Positions 26,102 through 34,923 of a stretch of 64,000 nt of DNA are shown in pieces. Numbering within the stretch: the stretch's first letter is position 1; every line of letters begins with the position of its first letter. The position numbers and the translations under genes are program-made. Under the pieces are notes generated by a model that was not told the origin of the DNA, did no database searches, and worked only from the letters and a program-made list of their open reading frames with translations. The stretch covers positions 62,001-126,000 of the forward strand of contig JAVUPY010000059.1 in the NCBI GenBank assembly GCA_032252755.1, read 5' to 3'. Source of the DNA: Terriglobia bacterium. GTDB taxonomy: Bacteria > Acidobacteriota > Terriglobia > Terriglobales > Acidobacteriaceae.

Positions 26102-27421
26102 CTAAACGTTCTTTCCGCGGATGATTTTGTGAATCAGCGGACGCGGTGTGGCGGGCAGATGCTCGCCAATGTGGAAAGCCGCAGCCAGGAGTTCGCGGGC
26201 CTCGGCCAGATTGCGTTCGTCGTTGTAATGGATCGTGCAGAGCGTGTCGTTGTTGTGAACAAAATCCCCTACCTTCTTCTGCAGCGTGATGCCGACGGCC
26301 GGATCGATCGTGTCTTCCTTCTTCGCGCGGCCTCCGCCGAGCAGCAACGAAGCGATCCCGACCTGCTCGCAAGCGATCGAGGTAATGAACCCTTCCGTTG
26401 GTGCGAAGATATTGCCGACCCGTTGCGAACGCGGCAGCTTCCACGGAGCGTCGACAATTTGCGGCTCACCACCCTGCGCAACGATCATCTCTTTGAATTT
26501 TTCCAGCGCGCGACCGGTGGCAATGAGATCCCATGCGAGTTTCTTGCCTGCTTCAGGCGAGTCGGCCCTCTCGCCGAGATAGAACATCCATCCGCAGAGT
26601 TCGAGCGAAAGAATGCGCAGGTCTTCCGGCCCGCCACCGCGGAGCACCTCAATGCACTCTTCGACCTCAAGCGCGTTACCGACCTTGTTGCCGAGCGGTT
26701 GGTCCATGTCTGTAATGAGCGCAACCATGCGCTTGCCCATGTCTGTTCCGACGTCGACCATAAGGCGCGCCAGTGCTTCGGAGTCTTCTTCCTTCTTCAT
26801 GAATGCGCCGCTGCCGGTCTTCACGTCGAGCACCAGCCCGTCAATCCCCTCGGCCAGTTTTTTGCTCATGATGGACGCACAGATCAGTGGCGGACTTTCT
26901 ACAGTCCCGGTCACATCACGGAGCGCATACAGTTTCTTGTCGGCGGGCGCAACTTCGGCAGTCTGGCCGATCATTGCGCATCCGACCTTAGTCAAGACTG
27001 TTCGGAACTTGTCGAGCGTTAGGTTGACGCTGAAGCCCGGTATAGCTTCGAGTTTGTCGAGCGTTCCGCCGGTATGTCCAAGGCCACGCCCGCTCAACAT
27101 GGGGACGTAAACGCCTCCGGCGGCGACAACAGGCGAGAGGATGAGTGAGGTTTTGTCGCCCACGCCCCCGGTCGAATGCTTATCGATTTTGCGAGCGGGC
27201 AGATCCGAAAAATCGAGGACCTGTCCGGAGTACAGCATCGAGTGGAGCAGCGCCGAAGTCTCGGCGCGCGTCATGCCGCGCAGAAAGGTCGCCATGAGGA
27301 ACGCGGAAACCTGGTAGTCGGGCACCTCTCCGCGGGTATACGCGGAGATAATGAATTCGATTTCCTGGCAGGAGAGTTCGCGACCGTCGCGCTTCTTCTT
27401 AATGAGTTCGACAACAAGCAT
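26102..27421 (-). CDS. deoA: pyrimidine-nucleoside (thymidine) phosphorylase
   Basis: Converts thymidine, deoxyuridine or uridine and phosphate to base plus sugar-1-phosphate. The 439-residue protein has the family fingerprint (SGRGLGHTGGTLDKLEAIPG) and KHSTGGVGDK for phosphate binding. A C-terminal domain contains VGDFVHNNDTLCTIHYNDER. The ATG at 27421 is chosen because MLVVELIKKKRDG matches the family start; an upstream in-frame codon at 27475 adds 18 unrelated residues. It is the first gene of the four-gene nucleoside salvage operon, 10 nt before nupC. Confidence 0.92.
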   Translation of the reverse strand: MLVVELIKKKRDGRELSCQEIEFIISAYTRGEVPDYQVSAFLMATFLRGMTRAETSALLHSMLYSGQVLDFSDLPARKIDKHSTGGVGDKTSLILSPVVAAGGVYVPMLSGRGLGHTGGTLDKLEAIPGFSVNLTLDKFRTVLTKVGCAMIGQTAEVAPADKKLYALRDVTGTVESPPLICASIMSKKLAEGIDGLVLDVKTGSGAFMKKEEDSEALARLMVDVGTDMGKRMVALITDMDQPLGNKVGNALEVEECIEVLRGGGPEDLRILSLELCGWMFYLGERADSPEAGKKLAWDLIATGRALEKFKEMIVAQGGEPQIVDAPWKLPRSQRVGNIFAPTEGFITSIACEQVGIASLLLGGGRAKKEDTIDPAVGITLQKKVGDFVHNNDTLCTIHYNDERNLAEARELLAAAFHIGEHLPATPRPLIHKIIRGKNV

Positions 27422-27670
27422 AAGTCTGGGGCCGCTCAGCCGCACACACGAGAGCGCGAGGCAAACCCCAGGCACTTCTCAGTAGGGTTCCAGCAAACGG
27501 CTCAAAGGAGTCTGGCAGAGACACTGTAGCTTAAAGGACATAGGCCATCGTGGAAAGGAAAAAACGGTAGTAATCGCGGGCGGATGGCCATTTCCAAGCT
27601 GTCGACTCGGACCCGATTTCGACCACACCCTCTGTGAGCCTCGCCGGCGTTTTCGTTTAGAATGTGCACC

Positions 27671-28147
27671 ATGAAAATCCGCCCTCTGTTGCCCCTGTCT
27701 CTCTGCTTTTGTCTCTCCCTTTCAGCTGCGACCGCGCTGTATGCCGGAACGCCGGAAAAAGAGGCGGTTTTAGCTCCTGTGAAAGCGCTGTTTGATGGCA
27801 TGGCGAAACGCGACGCGGCGGCGGTCAAGAAGCCGTTGCTCGCCGGGGGCTCGATGGTGCTGATGCGCGATGGCAAGCCCGTCCGGATGACCTTTGAAGA
27901 ATTCGCGGATCGAGTGGCCAAACCCGGAACCACGCGCATCGAGGAGCGAATCCATAATCCGCTGGTGCGCATCGATCACGATCTGGCAGTGGTATGGGCT
28001 CCATTCGGATTTCTTGTCGATGGCAAGGTTGACCATTGCGGAACTGACCTGTTCAATCTTGTTCGGACGGACGGTGAGTGGAAAATCGCAAGTGTCGCCG
28101 ATACGGGGCGAAAGGATTGCCCGATCACACCGCACAAAGCCAAATAG
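27671..28147 (+). CDS. secreted NTF2/SnoaL-like (DUF4440-type) protein
   Basis: A 158-residue protein with a signal peptide (LLPLSLCFCLSLSAATALYAG) and a cone-shaped NTF2-like domain (VKALFDGMAKRDAAAV, VWAPFGFLVDGKVDHCGTDL, LVRTDGEWKIASVADTGR). Its role is unknown; such domains often bind small hydrophobic ligands. The ATG at 27671 is preferred over the one at 27662 because the signal peptide begins there. No ribosome-binding site is visible. A TAGAAT box (27658-27663) ends 7 nt before this ATG, so the mRNA may be leaderless. Confidence 0.75.
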   Translation: MKIRPLLPLSLCFCLSLSAATALYAGTPEKEAVLAPVKALFDGMAKRDAAAVKKPLLAGGSMVLMRDGKPVRMTFEEFADRVAKPGTTRIEERIHNPLVRIDHDLAVVWAPFGFLVDGKVDHCGTDLFNLVRTDGEWKIASVADTGRKDCPITPHKAK

Positions 28148-28247
28148 TTCACGACGAAAAGTGTTTGCGGAAATCCCGGAATGTCCTGCCTGTAATCACA
28201 TTCCACGGCGCTCCCCGTATTCCGTCCCGTATCCCCCGGATGTCACA

Positions 28248-28264
28248 GATTCCCAAAACGGGAA
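28248..28264. repeat. 17-nt palindromic repeat, copy 1
   Basis: GATTCCCAAAACGGGAA occurs here and again, identically, at 32599-32615. It contains the inverted repeat TTCCC/GGGAA around AAAAC. The two copies bracket the sulfatase and M50 protease genes. They could be a regulator site or members of a dispersed repeat; the sequence cannot decide between these. Confidence 0.4.
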
Positions 28265-28440
28265 CGACGCATCCTGCGGGTCATCGTCCTTTCGAGAAGC
28301 TACATGTGAGTCGCGTCACCGAATTCAGTCACACTCTTCTTAAATACTTTGCAAGTTCGTCATTTCTCTCTGAGCGACTGTGGCTGCGGGAAAGCTCGTC
28401 GTAGGGCTACGCGTTCTTTGGGCTCTGGGGTTCCGGTTGC

Positions 28441-31008
28441 ATGGGGTCGAACCGCGGTGTAGTTAGGAGTTCTCTAGGAGTTTCTGTACCGGGATGGGTA
28501 TCGGCGGCAACGCGATCATTGTTCTCGGTACTGATGTTATTCCTCTCCATCTACTGCCTGCTGGCGTACTTACCCGATACCTACTACATGCTCATCAGGG
28601 CTCCGTACCTGGTCTGGCTGCCCTGGCTGATTCGATTCCAACCCTGGATTTTCAGCGTCCTTGCAGTTTCTCTATGTGTCGTCTTGTTCCTGGAAGGAAA
28701 GCAACATGTACGCAGATTGCTAATCGAATTTACGCTGGTGCTTCTGGCAGCTGCCGTATTGTTTTTTGTGACCGAACCCCTGGCTCATATTCAGAACGAT
28801 TCTCGCAGTTTTATCTGGAGCTTAGTACTGCTGTTTCCGGTACTCTTCCTGGGAACTCTAGATATTGCCGCGGATTGGAAGCTAATTGAGGCGGCTAACC
28901 AGCAACCACCACGGCGGTTAGGATTTGTGGTCCCACTGCTTGTTGCGGGCGCTGTCGGAATCGTCGACCCGGGTACGTCGATCCTTCGTTCCTTACAAAG
29001 CAGTTCCGCGTTTCATATTGTTGCACGGGACATTTGGGCGTGGCTCCTCGCGGTGGCGGCAGATCTCCTGCTTTGCGTATTCCTGGTAAGCCTGTACAAC
29101 CTTCCCGAGTCGCTGCACTTGTCACGCCGCCCAGTCTTGCGGTTTGTCGTATACAGGTTGGTGACGTGGATCTTGCTTGATCGTCTTCTCCAGAACGTCA
29201 TCCTGGATTCACTGCCATTCCACAGCATACCGTCTCAGCTCTATTCAGGTACGCTTGCTCTCACATCGGTGATATTCGGCGGGTCAGAACGGATTCTGCT
29301 TCCGGATATACGGGCATGGCGACACAGGTTTGTCGAGCAGAAGAAAACTCGGGTGCTAATAGGCTTGGGATGCGTCCTCGTGGCTTTGGCTTATGTTGTG
29401 CCGGCATTGATCGGCTTGCTTGATTGGAATTACTTACTTGAGAAGATGTGGACCTTGATACTGTGGACCGGGGCGATTATCACAGCTGTTTTGTGGCGAA
29501 GAATGCGGTCGCCGCGGCCGTATCCTGCGCTCCCAATCGTGTGCATTCTCGTTATCAGCCCCTTGCTGTACGTCTACGCCCTGGCGCCCTCAACTCATCG
29601 AACTGAGACATCCGATGTCTCGATGGGAATGAGCGTCGCTCTTGCGCAACACGTGAGTTTGGACACATCGTACAGGGTAGTTGAGGAGCTGTGGGCATGG
29701 CGAAGGGAGTCGTGGCCTTGGCGGCACGAAAATACCTGTGATGAACTTTGCCATTTCCTGCTTGCACATAGCAATCTAGCGCGAACAGTAAAGGCGACAG
29801 CGGTTGACGTAAAGCTGGTGGAGAAACTGGAGCCTACTTCGATCAAGAAACCGAACATATTCGTCATTGTGATCGATAGTCTGCGCCAGGACTACGTCTC
29901 TGCCTACAATCCGGCGGTCACCTTCACGCCCGAGATTGGAAAATTCGCGGCTGAAAGCACAGTATTTCGGAATGCCTTCACACGGTATAACGGCACAGCA
30001 CTGTCCGAACCTGCGATCTGGGCAGGAGCGATGTTGCTGCACAAGAAGTCCTACCTGCAGCCCTTTCACACCCTCAACGGAATGGAGAAACTGCTGGATA
30101 CGGACGATTATCAACGCTTTATAAGCGTGGATATCCCGGTTTTACAGGTTGTGCTGCAGCGGACGCCGGACCTGGTGCCCTTGGATGAGAATGTGAAGGT
30201 CTGGACACAGGAAGACGTCTGTTCGACGGAACTCGACGCCGAAAACAAAATTAATCGCCGAGCGGATAGGCGACCGATATTCATGTATGCCCAGCCTCAA
30301 AATCTGCACGCGATCACTCTCTCCGGGTTGGGTCCCTACCGAAATCCTAGAAAGCCGTATCCCGGCTTCATGCCGAAGGTAGCCTCGGAATTGGAGCGTG
30401 TCGACGGGTGCTTCGGCAGGTTCATCCACTACCTGAAGTCGTCCGGCCTCTATAACAACAGCATCGTCGTACTCACGTCCGATCATGGCGATTCGTATGG
30501 AGAATATGGACGACTGGGACATGCGTGGACCATGAACCCTGAGGACCTGCGGATTCCGCTCATTATTCATCTTCCGGAGAAGATGAAGAGCACCTATTAC
30601 CATGATCCCGATCAGATCGCATTCAACATCGATATCACGCCGACGCTCTATTACCTGTTGGGGCATGGACCCGTCGTGAACGACCCACGCTTTGGACGGC
30701 CGCTCTTCACCAAAACGCCAAAAGAAGCAGAAGCGTACCGGCGCGACAGCTATCTTGTGGTTAATACTTACACGCCGATTTATGGACTTCTAAGTAACAA
30801 TGGAAAAAGCCTGTTCATTGCCAACCCGCTTGACTATACCAACGGGTATTTCGACCTGGAAAAGGATCCTTTTGGAGTCGTCAATCGATTGAATGACAAG
30901 ATTCTGATTACCGACCAGGAACTCATCCACGATGACGTGCAGCAGATCGGAAAGCTCTATCACTTCGAATTGCACGAGCCAACCTTCATGGAGTGGCTCA
31001 CGCACTAG
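28441..31008 (+). CDS. membrane-anchored sulfatase/alkaline-phosphatase-superfamily protein
   Basis: An 855-residue protein. The first half (about 20-390) holds around ten hydrophobic helices. The second half is an alkaline phosphatase superfamily domain: metal site VIVIDSLRQDYVSAYNP, a candidate nucleophile region RYNGTALSEPAIW, and VLTSDHGDSYGEYGRLGH for the second metal site. Such enzymes hydrolyse or transfer sulfate, phosphate or phospho-lipid head groups, often on envelope polymers; the substrate is unknown. It reads visibly more A/T-rich at third positions than its neighbours, which hints at transfer. The start is uncertain: no ribosome-binding site precedes the ATG at 28441. Confidence 0.75.
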   Translation: MGSNRGVVRSSLGVSVPGWVSAATRSLFSVLMLFLSIYCLLAYLPDTYYMLIRAPYLVWLPWLIRFQPWIFSVLAVSLCVVLFLEGKQHVRRLLIEFTLVLLAAAVLFFVTEPLAHIQNDSRSFIWSLVLLFPVLFLGTLDIAADWKLIEAANQQPPRRLGFVVPLLVAGAVGIVDPGTSILRSLQSSSAFHIVARDIWAWLLAVAADLLLCVFLVSLYNLPESLHLSRRPVLRFVVYRLVTWILLDRLLQNVILDSLPFHSIPSQLYSGTLALTSVIFGGSERILLPDIRAWRHRFVEQKKTRVLIGLGCVLVALAYVVPALIGLLDWNYLLEKMWTLILWTGAIITAVLWRRMRSPRPYPALPIVCILVISPLLYVYALAPSTHRTETSDVSMGMSVALAQHVSLDTSYRVVEELWAWRRESWPWRHENTCDELCHFLLAHSNLARTVKATAVDVKLVEKLEPTSIKKPNIFVIVIDSLRQDYVSAYNPAVTFTPEIGKFAAESTVFRNAFTRYNGTALSEPAIWAGAMLLHKKSYLQPFHTLNGMEKLLDTDDYQRFISVDIPVLQVVLQRTPDLVPLDENVKVWTQEDVCSTELDAENKINRRADRRPIFMYAQPQNLHAITLSGLGPYRNPRKPYPGFMPKVASELERVDGCFGRFIHYLKSSGLYNNSIVVLTSDHGDSYGEYGRLGHAWTMNPEDLRIPLIIHLPEKMKSTYYHDPDQIAFNIDITPTLYYLLGHGPVVNDPRFGRPLFTKTPKEAEAYRRDSYLVVNTYTPIYGLLSNNGKSLFIANPLDYTNGYFDLEKDPFGVVNRLNDKILITDQELIHDDVQQIGKLYHFELHEPTFMEWLTH

Positions 31009-31154
31009 TGAAACCTTCCACACACTGAAGCGCGTGGTTATACATGGTTGCGACCGCTCCAAGGGCTGAACTGCGGCACGGCCCGCATTCATGGCAGTCA
31101 CTTCATAAAATTTGCTGAGGCGCTCCCACGCCGAATCGTGGTATAAGTCCCGAA

Positions 31155-32063
31155 ATGTCCCAACAGCCAGGCTCTTTCCGGCTCTTCCGCGTTGCAGGTA
31201 TTACCGTTTATCTGCATTCGTTGTGGTTTGTCGTCGCGGTCTTTGAGATCAGCGCTCGAAAGAACTACTACTCCTCCATATCCTGGAACATCGCCGAATA
31301 TCTCGGACTCTTCTTGATCGTGCTGCTGCACGAGTTCGGCCATGCGCTCGCCTGCAAGCAGGTTGGCGGCAGCGCCGACCGAATCCTCTTGTGGCCTCTG
31401 GGAGGCGTGGCCTACGTCTCACCGCCAGAGCGGCCCGGCGCAACCTTGTGGAGCATCGCCGCAGGCCCACTCGTCAACGTAGTGATTGCCGGGATCCTCT
31501 TCGCTGTCCCTTATGTCGACCCGTCACTGCTGTCGACTCCGGGCGACATGCGTCTCTTCATCCGGTCCATCACTCTCATCAACTGGGTGCTCCTCGTCTT
31601 CAATCTTCTTCCGGTGTACCCGCTGGATGGCGGTCAGATCCTGCGCTCGCTTCTCTGGTTCGTGTTCGGACGCGCGCGCAGTCTCAGCATCACCGCATGG
31701 ATCGGCTTCGCGGGCGGCATCGCGCTATTAGCCCTTGCTCTCAAAGCGGGATCGGTCTGGCTCGGCGCCGTCGCCTTATACATGCTGTTCAGGTGCTGGC
31801 GTGGAATGCAGGGCGCTCGCGCGCTCGCGAAACTGGAGAGCCTGCCTCGCCGCCCGGATTTCGCCTGCCCGTCATGCACGCAATCACCGCAAATCGGCGA
31901 CTTCTGGAAATGCAGGTGCGGCACGCGCTTCGACACGTTCGCTACTCAGGCTACATGCCCGCAGTGTGGCACACAGTACCCCAGGACGACGTGTTTCAAC
32001 TGCCGAACCCAGCACCCGATCGAGGAGTGGAGGCGATTGTCCGCCGCGAGTTCATCAGCGTAG
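31155..32063 (+). CDS. site-2-protease-family (M50) membrane metalloprotease with C-terminal zinc ribbon
   Basis: The 302-residue protein has the zinc motif HEFGH in a membrane helix (about residue 60), NLLPVYPLDGGQ carrying the third ligand, and five or six helices, as in S2P/SpoIVFB-like proteases that cut within the membrane. About 60 C-terminal residues hold CxxC-type pairs (CPSC, CRCG, CPQCG, CFNC), a cytosolic zinc-ribbon unit. It probably cleaves a membrane-bound regulator, but the target is unknown. A TATAAG box at 31142-31147 ends 7 nt before the ATG and there is no ribosome-binding site, so the transcript may be leaderless. Confidence 0.85.
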   Translation: MSQQPGSFRLFRVAGITVYLHSLWFVVAVFEISARKNYYSSISWNIAEYLGLFLIVLLHEFGHALACKQVGGSADRILLWPLGGVAYVSPPERPGATLWSIAAGPLVNVVIAGILFAVPYVDPSLLSTPGDMRLFIRSITLINWVLLVFNLLPVYPLDGGQILRSLLWFVFGRARSLSITAWIGFAGGIALLALALKAGSVWLGAVALYMLFRCWRGMQGARALAKLESLPRRPDFACPSCTQSPQIGDFWKCRCGTRFDTFATQATCPQCGTQYPRTTCFNCRTQHPIEEWRRLSAASSSA

Positions 32064-32307
32064 GTCGGACGTCCGGCGGGGAGTGTCCCGGTCCGGGACT
32101 TTTTGTAGACCCACCCCCTGTTTTCGCCTCCGCCTGTTTTCAGCGGCTTACGGAAATTTCCGCTGCAAAATATTGAGAGGGAAGAACTTAAATCTGAAAA
32201 CCCGATGAGGATCTTTGTTTTCAGGGTTTTGCGACGGAAAAATGTGCGTTTGGGCTGCGTGCCCGGGGTGGAAAACCCCGGGTGAGCGTCGGGCCGGAGC
32301 CGTGGAA

Positions 32308-32358
32308 CCCACATCTGTGGACGCACATCTGCTGACCACGACAGATGTGGGGCACCGG
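32308..32358. repeat. CCCACATCTG / GATGTGGGGCACC element, copy 1
   Basis: CCCACATCTG at 32308-32317 and ACAGATGTGGGGCACC at 32341-32356 form an inverted repeat. Related elements occur at 38779-38828 and 49714-49776. The repeated tail GGGGCACC is shared by all three. It is probably a dispersed REP-like family. Confidence 0.55.
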
Positions 32359-32499
32359 TCGACAAGCCAGTTCTCAGTTGCCGGTTCTCGGTTCTCAGAT
32401 GAGGGGTACCGGGGCAGTCGTAAGACAAGCCACGCCATCGGCACACGTAAACGTGTGCCGCTTCCAGTTCGATGCGCGAGTTGAGAAAGATCAAAAGCA

Positions 32500-32522
32500 A
32501 CGGCGCCCACGGAGGGCGCCGT
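32500..32522. terminator. 9-bp GC-rich hairpin
   Basis: A perfect stem ACGGCGCCC/GGGCGCCGT (32500-32508 with 32514-32522) around ACGGA. It is followed by CGTTGG on the plus strand and preceded by an A-rich run, which reads as T-rich on the minus strand. It could terminate the minus-strand remnant gene at 32686-33106 or read-through from the protease gene. Confidence 0.4.
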
Positions 32523-32598
32523 CGTTGGACTTATCCATGATCAGGATAGAGGGTGGTGAGGAACGGTGTCTGTGATGTAAAGGAAAAAAGTTTTGGGC

Positions 32599-32615
32599 GA
32601 TTCCCAAAACGGGAA
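32599..32615. repeat. 17-nt palindromic repeat, copy 2
   Basis: Identical to 28248-28264. Here it also overlaps a second inverted repeat, GTTTTGGG/CCCAAAAC with a CGATT spacer, at 32590-32610, so a longer hairpin can form. Confidence 0.4.
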
Positions 32616-32685
32616 TTCGAAGTTGTGAAATTGGGGAATGTTCCGTCTGGCCCGCATTCCGCTGTCCTTCACCGGATGGCGGCTT

Positions 32686-33106
32686 TTACTTTTGCATTAG
32701 TTGGCGAATTAGCTTTCGCATTTCGACTGGAGAATAGCGGTCACTCCAAGTCGCGGTCTCTTTTCCACTCCGGTCAGTTTCTATGATGAGGTCATCCACC
32801 AAACGGGCAAGAAGCCACGGATTGTGACCGCATCTAATCTCGCCTCTCCACTTCGATCCCTCCAGAATCATGAACTCTGCCGGGTATTGCTGTTTCGCCT
32901 TACGCAATCTCCAAGCGACCTTTTCCACTGACAAGTGCGCGCCTGTGATAGAGCAGTTCAACTATCTCCCGCACGCGGTCGGCAGAAATGCGCGGGTCGA
33001 GAATCTCTGCGACCTTGTCCTCTCGCTTCGCGTGCTCCCCAATCCATTCCCACGTAACAAGCCACGCCTTCAGTCCTTTGTGCTTTTTCATTTGGCTGAT
33101 GGCCAC
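32686..33106 (-). pseudogene. small unknown protein, apparently split by a frameshift
   Basis: Two overlapping minus-strand frames look like two parts of one protein. The first (33106 to 32900) reads MKKHKGLKAWLVTWEW and ISADRVREIVELLYHRR. The second (to 32686) continues as SVEKVAWRLRKAKQQYPAEF, then CGHNPWLLARLVDDLII. The switch falls near 32924-32944. Joined, they give one soluble protein of about 130 residues with a helical N-terminal part and a beta-rich middle. I do not recognise a named family. It could be a pseudogene, a sequencing error or, less likely, a recoded gene. Confidence 0.5.
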
Positions 33107-33203
33107 TCCTTCCCTTGTACCCTACCCTTCTCCCGCGCAGTCCAGCGGGAGAGGGTGGGGCTGTTCTTCTGTTCTATCATTCGGGATTTCTGGCCCCCAT
33201 TCC

Positions 33204-33857
33204 TCAAGCTCTGGCAATCAACCTGGCGTGCTGCGCGCTGTCATGGCGTGCCCATTTTCGGTATGCGGATAGCGCGAGCAGGAGGGCATTGACTACGATC
33301 CAGGCTGCCGTCAGAGCCTGCGCAAGCAGCAAATTGCTGATGTCGAGATCAAACTGGAACTGGGCTTGCCGGACCTTCCACGCTCCGTTCTCGTTTACCA
33401 TTACCCCCGTCAGCCGCAGGGGCAAAACCAGATAGCGCGAAAGATCAAACTTGACCGAGCCGACGGTAGCAAACCAGGCCACGTTTCCCACCGCCGAGAT
33501 CTGGGTTTGGTCGAGGCGGAAGCGGCAATCGCCCCAGGATTCCCAGTCTTCCCGGATTAACTTGGTGACCTCAGGGTAGCCCACATAGATCTCCCCGGGC
33601 ATGGTGCCGAGGACCACTGGTCGTTCGCGCGAAAACACGCCGTCCATGTACGTATCTAATTGCTTCACATCGCGCCGGGTGTAGCCCTCCTGGAATTTTT
33701 GCAATTGATTGAGCACTGAAGTCCGGACTTCCGGCGTAGCGTTGCCCCATTCCGGAGCAGCGCGCCATGCGCCCTGGTTTGGGGTATAGAGATTCCAGAG
33801 CAATACGAAAAGCAGAACGCTGAACAGCAACATGAATGCCCGCTTTATGATCGGCAT
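33204..33857 (-). CDS. NTF2/SnoaL-like protein flanked by two membrane helices
   Basis: A 217-residue protein with a membrane helix at each end (about 6-22 and 178-196) and an NTF2-like domain between (LQKFQEGYTRRDVKQLDTYM, REDWESWGDCRF, VAWFATVGSVKF). The domain would be on the outer face if the first helix acts as a signal anchor. Its function is unknown. It is the third NTF2-like gene in the window, after the hisS-aspS remnant and the gene at 27671. The ATG at 33857 follows GGAGGAAA. Confidence 0.7.
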   Translation of the reverse strand: MPIIKRAFMLLFSVLLFVLLWNLYTPNQGAWRAAPEWGNATPEVRTSVLNQLQKFQEGYTRRDVKQLDTYMDGVFSRERPVVLGTMPGEIYVGYPEVTKLIREDWESWGDCRFRLDQTQISAVGNVAWFATVGSVKFDLSRYLVLPLRLTGVMVNENGAWKVRQAQFQFDLDISNLLLAQALTAAWIVVNALLLALSAYRKWARHDSAQHARLIARA

Positions 33858-34085
33858 TTGCTTTCCTCCTCACAGTAGAGTCCGAGGCGCCGGTTTTGCC
33901 GGGTGCTCGACCGTTGAACCGCTGACCGGCCCGACTGTAGCACTGTGTCAGCACGAAGCAACCGAAATCAATGCAGACGGGGCACCCATAGACGAGGCGC
34001 CCAAAGTTAATGTTGGCTGTTACAATCGCCTGCTCCGGTCCGTTAGCGGTCGCGGCTCGGGCCACGAGCGGAGAGGGATAGGAAG

Positions 34086-34874
34086 ATGGATACGGGACTT
34101 CGGAATCGTGTCGCGCTGGTTGCGGCCTCCAGCCAGGGATTGGGCAAGGCGGCGGCCGAGGCCTTCGCGGCCGAGGGCTGCCGGCTAGCGCTGTGTGCTC
34201 GCAACGAGCAGCAGATTCAGAAAGTTGCCGAATCGATTCGCCAGAAACACGGCGTTGAAGTTCTAGCCCGGCGAGTGGATGTCTCGGAGTTCGACGCGGT
34301 CGACAGGTTCGTCCAGGAGGTCGCAGGGCATTTCGGCCAGCTCGACATCTGCGTTACCAACGCTGGAGGCCCGCCCGCAAAAGGGTTCCTCGCCACCACC
34401 ATGGACGACTGGATGGCCGCTGCGCGGTTGAACCTGCTCAGCACGGTTGCCTTCGCGCACGCGGCGATTCCGCACATGCAGAAAAGGCATTGGGGGCGTT
34501 TCATTACGATCACCTCGGTTTCGGTTCGGCAGCCGGTTCCCGATCTCGTGCTGTCGAACTCCATCCGGGCCGGTGTCGTCGGACTGCTGAAGAGCCTGTC
34601 GAACGAATTCGGAAAAGACGGGATTTTGTTCAACAACGTAGCTCCGGGTTTTACCGCGACGGACCGGTTGAAAGATCTCGCCGCGGCGCGATCGAAGGCG
34701 AGCGGCAAAACGCAGCAGGAAATCTTCGACGGTTGGGCAGCGGACAGCGCGCTGAAACGGCTCGGCGAACCCGAGGAGGTTGCGGACGCGATCGTGTGGC
34801 TCGCCTCGGAACGCGCTTCCTGCATAACCGGGCAAACGTTGCTGGTGGATGGCGGAACGTATCGCGGGCTGTAA
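34086..34874 (+). CDS. SDR-family oxidoreductase, atypical FabG-like
   Basis: A 262-residue Rossmann protein. The cofactor loop reads AASSQGLGKAAAEAF, not the usual TGxxxGIG, and NAGGPPAKG follows. Where SDR enzymes have Tyr-x-x-x-Lys, this sequence reads LVLSNSIRAGVVG, so neither catalytic residue is obvious; the Ser region (ITITSVS) is kept. This pattern matches the 3-oxoacyl-ACP-reductase-like subgroup known to lack a perfect catalytic tetrad. Activity is therefore uncertain. The ATG has GGAGAGGGATAGGAAG upstream. A cupin gene follows after 49 nt and could share the transcript. Confidence 0.85.
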   Translation: MDTGLRNRVALVAASSQGLGKAAAEAFAAEGCRLALCARNEQQIQKVAESIRQKHGVEVLARRVDVSEFDAVDRFVQEVAGHFGQLDICVTNAGGPPAKGFLATTMDDWMAAARLNLLSTVAFAHAAIPHMQKRHWGRFITITSVSVRQPVPDLVLSNSIRAGVVGLLKSLSNEFGKDGILFNNVAPGFTATDRLKDLAAARSKASGKTQQEIFDGWAADSALKRLGEPEEVADAIVWLASERASCITGQTLLVDGGTYRGL

Positions 34875-34923
34875 GGTGCAAGGTGCAAGGCACAAGACAT
34901 TGGAAGAGAAGGATTTGATCTTT

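Larger units (their letters stand above)
32064..32685. other. 622-nt gap filled with repeats
   Basis: No gene is supported here. The gap holds a GCCCGGGG/CCCCGGG hairpin at about 32262-32282, a CCCACATCTG...GATGTGGGGCACC element (32308-32358), a TTCTCAGTT string (32371-32398), a 9-bp hairpin (32500-32522) and the second 17-nt palindrome (32599-32615). It reads as an accumulation site for dispersed elements downstream of the M50 protease gene. Confidence 0.5.
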
